This document shows, piece after piece, positions 1 through 7,888 of a DNA stretch of 13,798 nt (positions are counted from its first letter, which is position 1; each line of letters opens with the position of its first letter). The notes under the pieces are model-generated. The model saw only the letters and a program-made list of their open reading frames with translations. It did no database searches and was not told the origin of the DNA. A program made the position numbers and the translations under genes. Source of the DNA: Methylophaga sp. (GTDB lineage: Bacteria > Pseudomonadota > Gammaproteobacteria > Nitrosococcales > Methylophagaceae); assembly GCA_014762585.1 (NCBI GenBank), contig JABURN010000226.1, positions 1 to 13,798 on the forward strand, written 5' to 3'.

Positions 1-132
1 CGTGGTGATAAAGCGAATCGAGGAGTCGAGTAGGGCGTCCATCACATCCCGGTTTTCCTCACCGGGTATACCAAAAATATACTCGACCCCTTCGTTTTCC
101 AGCGCTTTGATAAACAGTTCTGCGGCTTTCAT
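1..132 (-). CDS. Acetolactate synthase-like TPP enzyme, N-terminal fragment (cut by window edge)
   Basis: Only the first 44 codons are inside the window, read leftwards from an ATG at 130-132. The visible protein starts MKAAELFIKALENEGVEYIF and continues with GIPGEEN. This is the typical opening of the pyrimidine-binding domain of thiamine-diphosphate enzymes of the acetolactate synthase large subunit family, with the FGxPGE turn at residues 20-25. The conserved cofactor-activating glutamate, normally a few residues further on, lies outside the window. Family members condense two pyruvates to acetolactate in branched-chain amino acid or acetoin metabolism; related members use other 2-oxo acids, so the substrate is not settled. 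A good ribosome site (AAGGA, about 9 bases upstream on the minus strand) supports the start. The gene is separated from gatA by a terminator and a palindromic repeat, so it is probably its own transcription unit. The family call is firm and the exact enzyme uncertain. Confidence 0.75.
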   Translation of the reverse strand, partial: MKAAELFIKALENEGVEYIFGIPGEENRDVMDALLDSSIRFITT

Positions 133-170
133 GCAGCGGCTTCCTTTTAACCGATTTCGATCGTGCTGCA

Positions 171-179
171 AGGATAGCA
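171..179 (-). promoter_or_regulatory. Candidate extended -10 promoter for the acetolactate synthase-like gene
   Basis: Read on the minus strand the bases are TGCTATCCT, an extended -10 element (TGN followed by a hexamer matching TATAAT at 4 of 6 positions). A start about 7 bases downstream would give a leader of roughly 30 bases before the ATG at 132, with the AAGGA ribosome site inside it. No good -35 hexamer is seen at the right spacing, which is tolerable for an extended -10 promoter. This is a by-eye match only. Confidence 0.3.
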
Positions 180-219
180 GATTGCCTGATGTCTGGTTTC
201 TGCCTGGGTGTAAATGATG

Positions 220-427
220 AACCACAGAGGCACAGAGGGCACAGAGTCAAAAAAGTAGACTATCCGCAGATTACGCAGATGGACGCAGATATTTGAAGCA
301 GCAGAACAAAATTGTTGGCGCTGATTCAACCGCTGCTGTTGTGGCTCCATCTGTATTTTTGGCTGGTTTATTTCATCTTTGAAAATCTGCGTAATCTGCG
401 GATAAAACCTCTGTGCCCTCTGTGGTT
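220..427. repeat. Palindromic dispersed-type intergenic repeat with composite inverted arms
   Basis: Two nested inverted repeats flank a centre of about 100 bases. The inner arms are exact over 20 bases (261-280 against 385-404; core ATCCGCAGATTACGCAGAT). The outer arms (220-246 against 408-427) begin AACCACAGAGG and match apart from one inserted base. The left outer arm carries a third CACAGAG unit that the right arm lacks. Each arm is itself built of short tandem units, CACAGAGG in the outer part and ACGCAGAT in the inner part. From memory, sequences of this CACAGAGG/CGCAGAT type occur in many copies in intergenic DNA of varied bacteria, often producing spurious ORF translations. That copy number cannot be shown from one copy here. 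No clear target-site duplication and no transposase are present. The remainder of this gene-free interval (133-468) holds only the promoter candidate and the terminator. Confidence 0.8.
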
Positions 428-433
428 AAACAC

Positions 434-457
434 AAAAAAGGGGCCGAAGCCCCTTTT
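434..457 (-). terminator. Rho-independent terminator after gatA, UUCG loop
   Basis: Read on the minus strand, 11 bases past the gatA stop codon, the bases form AAAAGGGGC, then a TTCG loop, then GCCCC followed by six T. The GC-rich stem closed by a UUCG tetraloop and followed by a U tract is a textbook intrinsic terminator. The A tract on the other side means the hairpin could also work weakly in the plus direction, although no plus-strand gene reads into it. It lies 6 bases from the palindromic repeat and argues that the gatCA transcript ends here without reading into a gatB. Confidence 0.9.
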
Positions 458-468
458 GATATCAGCGT

Positions 469-1923
469 CTATTTGAACGCATCGGGTATGCGTGTGTGCC
501 AGTCGGTTTGCTGCTGATACTGGTGCGCGACATTGAGCAGACGGGCTTCATCAAAATAGTTACCGATGATTTGCAGCCCCACCGGCAGACCATTCACAAA
601 ACCGGCCGGAATCGACATACCGGGCAGGCCCGCCAGGTTGACGTTGATGGTGTAGATATCTTCCATATACATCGCCACAGGATCATCGGTTTTCTCACCA
701 AAGCGGAAAGCTGGGGTCGGCGCTGAAGGCCCCATGATCACATCGACTTCTTCATAGGCTTTGAGGAAGTCATCCCGGATCAGGCGACGGCACTGCTGGG
801 CTTTCAGATAGTAGGCGTCGTAGTAGCCGGCAGACAGGGCATAGGTGCCGATCATGATGCGGCGTTTAACCTCTTCACCAAAGCCTTCACCGCGTGAACG
901 GGTGTAAAGGTCCATCAGGTCTTTGGGATCTTCAGCGCGGTGGCCGAAACGCACGCCGTCCATGCGTGAAAGGTTCGATGAACATTCTGCCGGTGCCACT
1001 ACATAATAGGTGGGCACAGCCAGGTGGGTGTTGGGCAGGGTGATTTCTTTGAGTTTGGCACCCATCGCCTCATATTGCTTGATTGCAGTTTCGACAACTT
1101 CAGCTACCTGTGGATCCAGACCTTCGCCGAAATATTCCTTGGGCAGACCAATGGTCAGGCCTTCCAGAGAATCATTCAGGGTCGCAGTATAGTCGGGCAC
1201 ATCACGATCCACACTGGTGGAATCGCGCGGGTCGAAACCGGACATGATATTCATCAGCCAGGCGGCATCTTCGGCACTGTTGGCCATCGGGCCCGCCTGA
1301 TCCAGGCTGGAGGCAAAGGCAATCATGCCGTAACGTGAAATGCGGCCATAGGTCGGTTTCAGGCCTGTCAGATTACATAAAGAAGAAGGCTGACGAATCG
1401 AGCCGCCGGTGTCGGTGCCGGTCGCTACAGGCGCCAGACGCGCAGCCATTGCGGCCGCCGAACCACCGGATGAACCGCCGGGTACACAGCCGGTATCCCA
1501 GGGATTTTTCACCGGGCCGTAAAAGCTGGTTTCATTGGATGAGCCCATTGCAAACTCATCCATATTGGTTTTGCCCAGTGTCACCATGCCGGCAGAGTCT
1601 GTTTTTTCCACCACGGTGGCATCATAGGGGGCAATGAACTTGTCCAGCATTCTGGATGCACAGCTGGTGCGAACTCCTTTGGTACAGAAAATATCTTTAT
1701 GTGCGAGGGGAATACCGGTCAGTGGGCCGCCTTTTTTCTCGGCCAGCAATTTATCAGCGGCTTTGGCCTGTTCCAATGCCCGATCTTCGGTCACGGTGAT
1801 AAAGGCATTCAGATCGCCGTTGTATTGATTGATGCGATCCAGATAATGCTGAGTGAGTTCAACACTGCTGATGTCACCTGTCTGCAGGGCTGTCGAGAGT
1901 TCTGAGAGTGATTTGTTATGCAT
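469..1923 (-). CDS. gatA: Asp-tRNA(Asn)/Glu-tRNA(Gln) amidotransferase subunit A
   Basis: GatA is the glutaminase subunit of the GatCAB complex. It releases ammonia from glutamine, and the ammonia is channelled to GatB to convert misacylated Glu-tRNA(Gln) or Asp-tRNA(Asn) into the correct amide form in the cytoplasm. The 484-residue protein is full length and has the amidase signature: catalytic Lys76 (in LAHKDIF), the [10 protein letters not shown] loop with Ser151, and nucleophile Ser175 in [10 protein letters not shown]. The Lys-Ser-Ser spacing of 75 and 99 residues fits the known Lys/cis-Ser/Ser triad of the family. The ATG lies 18 bases after the gatC stop with an AGG ribosome site, so the two genes form one transcript. 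A strong terminator follows directly. gatB, which usually follows gatA, is not present. Confidence 0.96.
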   Translation of the reverse strand: MHNKSLSELSTALQTGDISSVELTQHYLDRINQYNGDLNAFITVTEDRALEQAKAADKLLAEKKGGPLTGIPLAHKDIFCTKGVRTSCASRMLDKFIAPYDATVVEKTDSAGMVTLGKTNMDEFAMGSSNETSFYGPVKNPWDTGCVPGGSSGGSAAAMAARLAPVATGTDTGGSIRQPSSLCNLTGLKPTYGRISRYGMIAFASSLDQAGPMANSAEDAAWLMNIMSGFDPRDSTSVDRDVPDYTATLNDSLEGLTIGLPKEYFGEGLDPQVAEVVETAIKQYEAMGAKLKEITLPNTHLAVPTYYVVAPAECSSNLSRMDGVRFGHRAEDPKDLMDLYTRSRGEGFGEEVKRRIMIGTYALSAGYYDAYYLKAQQCRRLIRDDFLKAYEEVDVIMGPSAPTPAFRFGEKTDDPVAMYMEDIYTINVNLAGLPGMSIPAGFVNGLPVGLQIIGNYFDEARLLNVAHQYQQQTDWHTRIPDAFK

Positions 1924-1941
1924 TTGTTTGCCTGTGTCGCT

Positions 1942-2229
1942 TTATTCGATGACTTTGGGAACCAGATAAACACCGGCCTCGGTTTTAGGGGCGATGGCCT
2001 GGAAAGCCTCACGCTGATCGACTTCGGTGACTTCGTCCGGACGCAGGCGTTGGTGTGCATCCAGCGGGTGAGCCATGGGCTGGATGCCGCTGGTGTCTAC
2101 CGCGCTCATTTGTTCTACCAGATTGAGGATGTTGTTCAGACCCTGAGCGTAATGAGGGATGTCTTCTTCCTGTATAGACAGGCGCGCCAGATGCGCAATT
2201 TTTTCTACATCGTGTTTATCTAAACTCAT
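1942..2229 (-). CDS. gatC: Asp-tRNA(Asn)/Glu-tRNA(Gln) amidotransferase subunit C
   Basis: GatC is the small subunit that wraps around GatA and GatB and stabilises the amidotransferase. The protein of 95 residues has the expected size and the family pattern: an N-terminal helix starting [17 protein letters not shown], a central helix ending in [16 protein letters not shown], then the conserved PMAHP and LRPDEV segments and a C-terminal VPKVIE. The reading frame opens four codons further upstream at a TTG (2239-2241), but the ATG at 2227-2229 matches the usual GatC start and has GGA about 9 bases ahead, so I chose it. It is the first gene of a gatCA unit transcribed away from mreB. Confidence 0.93.
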   Translation of the reverse strand: MSLDKHDVEKIAHLARLSIQEEDIPHYAQGLNNILNLVEQMSAVDTSGIQPMAHPLDAHQRLRPDEVTEVDQREAFQAIAPKTEAGVYLVPKVIE

Positions 2230-3397
<1,168 letters not shown>

Positions 3398-3417
3398 TCT
3401 CTGAGAATCGTTAGATT

Positions 3418-3462
3418 AAGACCTTTGCAAATGCGTTTTATTTGCGAAGGTCTTTTAGTTTT
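3418..3462 (+). terminator. Terminator-like hairpin between mreB and mreC
   Basis: A 15-base-pair stem (3418-3432 against 3440-3454, one G-U pair, arms AAGACCTTTGCAAAT and ATTTGCGAAGGTCTT) encloses a 7-base loop. The tail is TTAGTTTT. This has the shape of an intrinsic terminator, though the T run is broken. Its place inside an otherwise continuous operon suggests partial termination, so that mreB is transcribed in excess of mreCD. For E. coli, mreB is likewise known to be made largely as its own transcript. Confidence 0.8.
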
Positions 3463-3476
3463 GGACGTAAGCCATC
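3463..3476 (+). promoter_or_regulatory. Ribosome site and ATC initiation codon proposed for mreC
   Basis: GGACG at 3463-3467 lies 8 bases (counted from the end of GGA) before ATC at 3474-3476. The codons from ATC onward read as the conserved MreC N terminus (KPLFS, then PSL). The first conventional start, TTG at 3504, has no purine-rich site ahead of it. An in-frame TAA at 3468-3470 rules out any start further upstream. Confidence 0.5.
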
Positions 3477-4439
3477 AAACCGCTATTTTCTGATACACCA
3501 TCATTGAACACACGGATGATGCTGGCTTTGCTGGCGTCAATAGTGTTGTTTTTTCTGGACTCGCGTCTGGATTACTTCAAACCGGTCCGCTCGACTTTAT
3601 CTACACTGGTATATCCCATTCAGGCGACCGCTTCGCTACCCACCAATTTTGCCGACTGGATCGGTGATTTCTTTCATGATCGCGAACAATTGCGAGAACA
3701 AATCACGGTGATGAGTGCCACTAACAAGCTTCAGAGTATCCGCTTGCAGAAAATGCAGGCGCTGGAGCGTGAGAATATGCGTCTGCGTGAACTGCTGGGA
3801 TCCTCATTCCGCCTGCAGGAGCGGGTGCAGGTGGCGGAATTGCTGACGGTGGATCTGGACCCGTTCTCACAGCAGGTGATTATCGACAAAGGCAATAACT
3901 ACGGGGTTTACGTCGGCCAGCCAGTGCTCGATGCCCATGGGGTCATGGGGCAGGTGACTGAGACTTCACCTTTGTCCAGTCGCGTGGTTTTATTGACCGA
4001 TCCCAGTCACAGTATTCCGGTGCAAATTAACCGTAACGGTCTCAGGGCCGTAGTGACCGGCCGTGGACTGGGGGAGAACCTGCAAATGGATTTCCTGCCT
4101 CACAATGCTGATGTCAGAAAAGGTGATCTGCTGGTGACGTCAGGTCTGGGGGGACGTTTCCCGGTCGGCTACCCGGTGGGTGAAGTGATATCGGTTGATT
4201 TCCCGCAGGGTAAAGCTTTCGCTGATATCAAAGTGCAGCCTGCAGCGAATCTTTCCACCAGCCGTGAAGTCATGCTGGTATTGCCGGGTGAGAAAATCGA
4301 TACCGAACCATTACTGGCTCCAACGCCTGCTGCGTCAGAAGCAGCGGCGACAGTGACACCTGCCGCATCGGCTGCAGAAATGACACTGACGGCACCACAG
4401 AACCAATCAGAGGAGGCGGCAGATGGCGACAACCGCTGA
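3474..4439 (+). CDS. mreC: Rod shape-determining protein MreC, probable ATC start
   Basis: MreC is a bitopic inner-membrane protein whose periplasmic part oligomerises and activates PBP2-RodA. Counting from the ATC at 3474 it has 321 residues: a short cytoplasmic N terminus (xKPLFSDTPSL), one membrane helix (about residues 15-30, rich in L, A, I, V, F), a coiled coil (about 60-105, with ENMRLRELLGS), and the double beta-barrel domain (DPFSQQVIIDKG, GQPVLDAHGVMGQV, VTSGLGGRFPVGYPVG). The C-terminal tail of about 45 residues is low-complexity Ala/Thr/Pro. Conventional rules give a TTG start at 3504 (311 residues) or an ATG at 3516. I prefer ATC because residues 2-11 match the invariant start of the family (E. 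coli MKPIFSRGPSL) and a ribosome site precedes it. The 3' end overlaps mreD by 17 bases. Function is certain; the start is an inference. Confidence 0.93.
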   Translation: MKPLFSDTPSLNTRMMLALLASIVLFFLDSRLDYFKPVRSTLSTLVYPIQATASLPTNFADWIGDFFHDREQLREQITVMSATNKLQSIRLQKMQALERENMRLRELLGSSFRLQERVQVAELLTVDLDPFSQQVIIDKGNNYGVYVGQPVLDAHGVMGQVTETSPLSSRVVLLTDPSHSIPVQINRNGLRAVVTGRGLGENLQMDFLPHNADVRKGDLLVTSGLGGRFPVGYPVGEVISVDFPQGKAFADIKVQPAANLSTSREVMLVLPGEKIDTEPLLAPTPAASEAAATVTPAASAAEMTLTAPQNQSEEAADGDNR

Positions 4440-4902
4440 ATCCAGAAACGGCTTTGTGATTGTGGTCACTTTGATTATTGCCATGCTGCTCATGCTGGTG
4501 CCGTTACCTGATTTTGCACGTTATTTTCGTCCGGAATGGGTGGTGATGACACTTATTTACTGGGCCATGGCTCTACCTCACCGGGTCAGTATCGGTGTCG
4601 GCTGGCTGACTGGTCTGCTGATGGATGCGATGATGGGCACGACGCTGGGTATCATGGCATTCAGCTATGCACTGGCGGTTTATCTGATTGCCCGTTTCCA
4701 CCTGCAACTGCGACAGTATCCGCTGTGGCAGCAGGCATTGACGATATTTTCGGTGGTACTGCTGGTCCACCTTGTCGCCATTATTGCAGCGGGACCGGAT
4801 ATGAACTGGGTCATCTGGATGCCTGTACTGACCAGCACCCTGATGTGGCCGATCATGTACGCCGTTCTGCGTAAAATCCGTCGCACATTCCAGGTGAGCT
4901 GA
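4423..4902 (+). CDS. mreD: Rod shape-determining membrane protein MreD
   Basis: MreD is a small polytopic inner-membrane partner of MreC in the Rod complex. The 159-residue protein is the normal length and is almost entirely hydrophobic, with about five or six membrane segments (for example residues 11-28, 39-55, 58-90, 100-122 and 128-150). It carries the family motifs RPEWVVMTLIYWAMALP and GVGWLTGLLMDAMMGTTLG (here residues 38-54 and 58-76). A very strong ribosome site, GAGGAGG, sits inside the end of mreC just ahead of the ATG, and the coding regions overlap by 17 bases. The two genes are therefore coupled but mreD also has its own efficient initiation signal. mrdA begins 6 bases after the stop. 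Confidence 0.95.
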   Translation: MATTAESRNGFVIVVTLIIAMLLMLVPLPDFARYFRPEWVVMTLIYWAMALPHRVSIGVGWLTGLLMDAMMGTTLGIMAFSYALAVYLIARFHLQLRQYPLWQQALTIFSVVLLVHLVAIIAAGPDMNWVIWMPVLTSTLMWPIMYAVLRKIRRTFQVS

Positions 4903-4908
4903 TAATTT

Positions 4909-6777
4909 ATGTCTTCACGCTTCACGCTGAAAGATCATTTCCGTGAAAGCCGCTTGATTAATGGCCGGCTGCTGGTGGCTGCACTGATCTCGATTCTGGT
5001 GTTCAGTGTGGTGATTGTCAGGCTGGTGGTGCTGCAGGTCTTTGAGTACGAGCACTTCGACTCGCTCTCTAATCGTAACCGTGTTGACATCGAGCCGCTG
5101 CCGCCGCAACGGGGCCTGATTTATGACCGTAACGGTTTGCTAATCGCTGAAAATATTCCCACATTCAGCCTGGAAATGGTGCCGGAGAAAGTGGCTGATG
5201 TTGAGGCCACGCTGAATGAGCTCTCCAAGTTGCTGGCACTGACAGATGAAGATATTGCCGACTTTCAGGACAGGCTTAAACGCCACCGCCGGTTCCAGCA
5301 GGTGGTGATCCGGCAGCGTCTCACTGAAGCCGAAGTCGCCCGTTTTTCTGCCAACCGTTACCGCTTTCCCGGCGTTGATATCCAGGGCCGGCTGATTCGT
5401 CATTACCCGCAGGGCAATCTGTTTGCCCATGCCGTGGGCTATGTGGGGCGAATCAATGAACGCGAACTGCAGATCATCGATCAGCAGGACTACAAGGGCA
5501 CCCAGCAGATCGGTAAGACCGGTGTGGAAAAGGAATATGAAGAGCTTCTCCACGGTGAAGTCGGCTACCGCCAGGTTGAAACCAATGTGCAGGGACGCAT
5601 CGTGCGTGAACTGATGTCGGTCTCATCGCACTCCGGCGACGATCTCTTTCTCAATCTCGATATCAATCTCCAGCGCGTTGCCAGCGAATCACTGACTGAT
5701 TTTAACGGCTCGGTAGTCGCTATGGACCCGCGCAGCGGCGGCGTGCTGGCTTTAGTCAGTAAACCGGACTTTGATCCCAACCTGTTTGTGTCGGGCATCA
5801 GCAGTAAAGACTATGCCGAGCTTAGAGATTCTCCAGAGCGACCGCTTTATGACCGGGCGCTGCGCGGCAGCTATCCGCCGGGCTCTACGCTGAAGCCTTT
5901 TGTCGCACTCGCCGGACTGGAGCTCGGTGTGGTGACTGAGCATTCGAAAACCTATTGCCCGGGCTGGTACACCTTACCCGGCCATGATCATCGGTATCGC
6001 TGCTGGAAACACCATGGGCACGGCATGATGGACATGAATGATGCCGTCGCCCAGTCCTGTGACGTTTATTTTTACGATCTGGCTCATACGCTGGGCATTG
6101 ACCGTCTGCATCAGTTCCTTGATCTGTTTGGCTTCGGCCACGAAACCGGGATTGATATCCCCAGTGAGAGCAGCGGTCTGTCACCATCAAGAGAGTGGAA
6201 ACGCGCCAGCCGCAATCAGGCCTGGTTCCCCGGTGAAACCCTGATCTCCGGTATCGGTCAGGGCTTTAATCAGACCACACCAATTCAATTGGCGCATGCC
6301 ACCTCAACACTTGCCATGCGTGGCGTGATGCAGGAACCTCAGGTGGTTCGTGCCAGTCGTAAAGCCGGGCAGAGTGAAATGGAACTGCGCGGCAGTGAGC
6401 GCGTAAACAGTCTGCCGATGCAGGACAGCCAGCATTGGGAAGCGGTGGTAGACTCTATGGTCGAGGTGATTCACGGCGAGCGCGGCACTGCCAGACATGT
6501 CGGTAAGGACATGCCATTCAAGGTGGCAGGAAAAACCGGCACCGCGCAGGTTTTCGGTATTGCTCAGGATGAGAAATACGACGCGGAAACGCTGGAAAGA
6601 AAGCTGCATGATCATGCCCTGTTCATTGCCTTCGCCCCGGCCGACAAACCTGAGTTTGTGGTCGCAGTGGTGGTGGAAAACGGGGGCAGCGGCAGTAAAA
6701 CCGCCGCGCCGATTGCCCGCAAGATGATGATTGAATATTTCGGATTGGAACTGGATGAACCACAGCCTGATCAGTGA
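4909..6777 (+). CDS. mrdA: Peptidoglycan D,D-transpeptidase PBP2
   Basis: PBP2 is the class B penicillin-binding protein of the elongasome; it forms 4-3 cross-links in new wall strands made by RodA. The 622-residue protein has a short cytoplasmic N terminus, one membrane anchor (about residues 20-44) and a pedestal domain that starts with the family's RGLIYDRNG motif (68-76). The transpeptidase domain has all three active-site motifs: SxxK as STLK (nucleophile Ser326, Lys329), SxN in its PBP2 form SCD (383-385), and KTGT (542-545). SYPPGSTLKP and DVYFYDLA are typical of PBP2 rather than the division enzyme PBP3. It lies between mreD (6-base gap) and rodA, whose start lies inside its last codons. 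No truncation or missing motif is seen. Confidence 0.97.
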   Translation: MSSRFTLKDHFRESRLINGRLLVAALISILVFSVVIVRLVVLQVFEYEHFDSLSNRNRVDIEPLPPQRGLIYDRNGLLIAENIPTFSLEMVPEKVADVEATLNELSKLLALTDEDIADFQDRLKRHRRFQQVVIRQRLTEAEVARFSANRYRFPGVDIQGRLIRHYPQGNLFAHAVGYVGRINERELQIIDQQDYKGTQQIGKTGVEKEYEELLHGEVGYRQVETNVQGRIVRELMSVSSHSGDDLFLNLDINLQRVASESLTDFNGSVVAMDPRSGGVLALVSKPDFDPNLFVSGISSKDYAELRDSPERPLYDRALRGSYPPGSTLKPFVALAGLELGVVTEHSKTYCPGWYTLPGHDHRYRCWKHHGHGMMDMNDAVAQSCDVYFYDLAHTLGIDRLHQFLDLFGFGHETGIDIPSESSGLSPSREWKRASRNQAWFPGETLISGIGQGFNQTTPIQLAHATSTLAMRGVMQEPQVVRASRKAGQSEMELRGSERVNSLPMQDSQHWEAVVDSMVEVIHGERGTARHVGKDMPFKVAGKTGTAQVFGIAQDEKYDAETLERKLHDHALFIAFAPADKPEFVVAVVVENGGSGSKTAAPIARKMMIEYFGLELDEPQPDQ

Positions 6778-7888
6778 CAGACCTCAGCGACAATCCTGGC
6801 AACCGGGCAGGTTGTTTCAGTTGTTGCATATTGATACCATGCTCTTGTTTGGCCTTTTACTGCTGCTGGGTGTCGGGCTGATGATGCTCTACAGTGCCGG
6901 TGGTCAGGACAGTGGACTGATTATCCGCCAGTTGGTCAGGCTCGGTGTCGCCATGGGCGCGATGCTGGTTGTGGCACAGATTCACCCGGACCGAATGCGA
7001 GACAGCGCCTACTGGCTGTATGCGTTTGGTTTGATACTACTGGCGGCTGTGCTGCTGTTCGGTCACGAAGGTAAGGGCGCCCAGCGCTGGCTCAATCTGG
7101 GCTTTTTCCGCTTTCAGCCTTCCGAGATCATCAAACTGGCAGTACCGATTCTGGTGGCCGCGTTTCTGGCCGAACGGCCTTTGCCGCCTTCGGCATTTCG
7201 AATACTCATGAGCCTGGCATTGATTGGTCTGCCGGCGTTTCTGATTGCCAAGCAACCGGATCTGGGTACGGCTATTCTGATTGCCAGTTCCGGTCTGATC
7301 GTGCTTTTTCTGGCCGGTATCAGCTGGAAACTGATCATTGGCTTTCTCAGTGCCTGCGCTGCAGCAGCTCCGGTGTTGTGGTATTTCATGCATGATTATC
7401 AGCGGCGACGGGTTCTGACCTTTCTCAATCCTGAAAATGACCCGCTGGGTGCCGGCTATCACATTATTCAGTCCAAGATCGCTATCGGTTCCGGAGGCAC
7501 TTTCGGGCAGGGCTGGTTACAGGGAACGCAGTCTCACCTGGAGTTTCTGCCGGAACGCTCCACCGACTTTATTTTTGCTGTGATTGCTGAAGAGTTCGGA
7601 CTCGCCGGGGCGGCCCTGCTGCTGTGTCTGTATCTGCTGATAGCAGGCCGCGGGCTGTTTATCGCCAGCCAGGCGCAAAGCAGCTTTTCAAGGCTGCTGG
7701 CGGGCAGTATTTCGATTACCTTTCTGGTTTATGTGTTCGTTAATGTCGGTATGGTTACCGGCTTATTACCTGTGGTCGGGGTGCCCCTGCCGCTGGTGAG
7801 TTATGGTGGCACCTCGATGGTGACCTTGCTTGCCGGCTTCGGTATCCTGATGTCTATTCATACTCACCGAAGGATGATGTCGCCGTGA
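6755..7888 (+). CDS. rodA: Peptidoglycan glycosyltransferase RodA (SEDS family)
   Basis: RodA is the SEDS-family polymerase of the Rod complex; it joins lipid II disaccharides into glycan strands and works as a pair with PBP2. The 377-residue protein has about ten hydrophobic segments and the SEDS signatures: GAQRWLNLGFFRFQPSE (108-124), KQPDLGTA (166-173), the large periplasmic loop, and FLPERSTDFIFAVIAEEFG, where Asp271 corresponds to the essential aspartate (Asp262 in E. coli). The C terminus has PLPLVSYGGTS. The frame opens at a TTG eight codons upstream (6731), but the ATG at 6755 has GGA and GGAA ahead of it and gives a length close to the E. coli protein (370), so I chose it. It overlaps mrdA by 23 bases and mltB by 4, which suggests tight coupling of polymerase and cross-linking enzyme. 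Confidence 0.96.
   Translation: MNHSLISDRPQRQSWQPGRLFQLLHIDTMLLFGLLLLLGVGLMMLYSAGGQDSGLIIRQLVRLGVAMGAMLVVAQIHPDRMRDSAYWLYAFGLILLAAVLLFGHEGKGAQRWLNLGFFRFQPSEIIKLAVPILVAAFLAERPLPPSAFRILMSLALIGLPAFLIAKQPDLGTAILIASSGLIVLFLAGISWKLIIGFLSACAAAAPVLWYFMHDYQRRRVLTFLNPENDPLGAGYHIIQSKIAIGSGGTFGQGWLQGTQSHLEFLPERSTDFIFAVIAEEFGLAGAALLLCLYLLIAGRGLFIASQAQSSFSRLLAGSISITFLVYVFVNVGMVTGLLPVVGVPLPLVSYGGTSMVTLLAGFGILMSIHTHRRMMSP

Noticed and set aside
220..290. Tandem CACAGAGG and ACGCAGAT units as a possible CRISPR array
   Set aside because: The units are 8-9 bases long with no regular unique spacers, and no cas genes are present.
59..350. Small minus-strand open frames (63 and 67 codons) within the palindromic repeat
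   Set aside because: Their translations are just the repeat units read as protein, and they lack ribosome sites. Such frames are a common false call over this repeat type.
220..427. Insertion sequence or complete mobile element
   Set aside because: There is no transposase frame and no convincing target-site duplication at the ends. At most it is a non-autonomous repeat.
3504..3521. TTG (3504) or ATG (3516, 3519) as the mreC start
   Set aside because: Each would remove the conserved N-terminal residues of MreC and none has a ribosome site. They remain possible if ATC initiation is not used.
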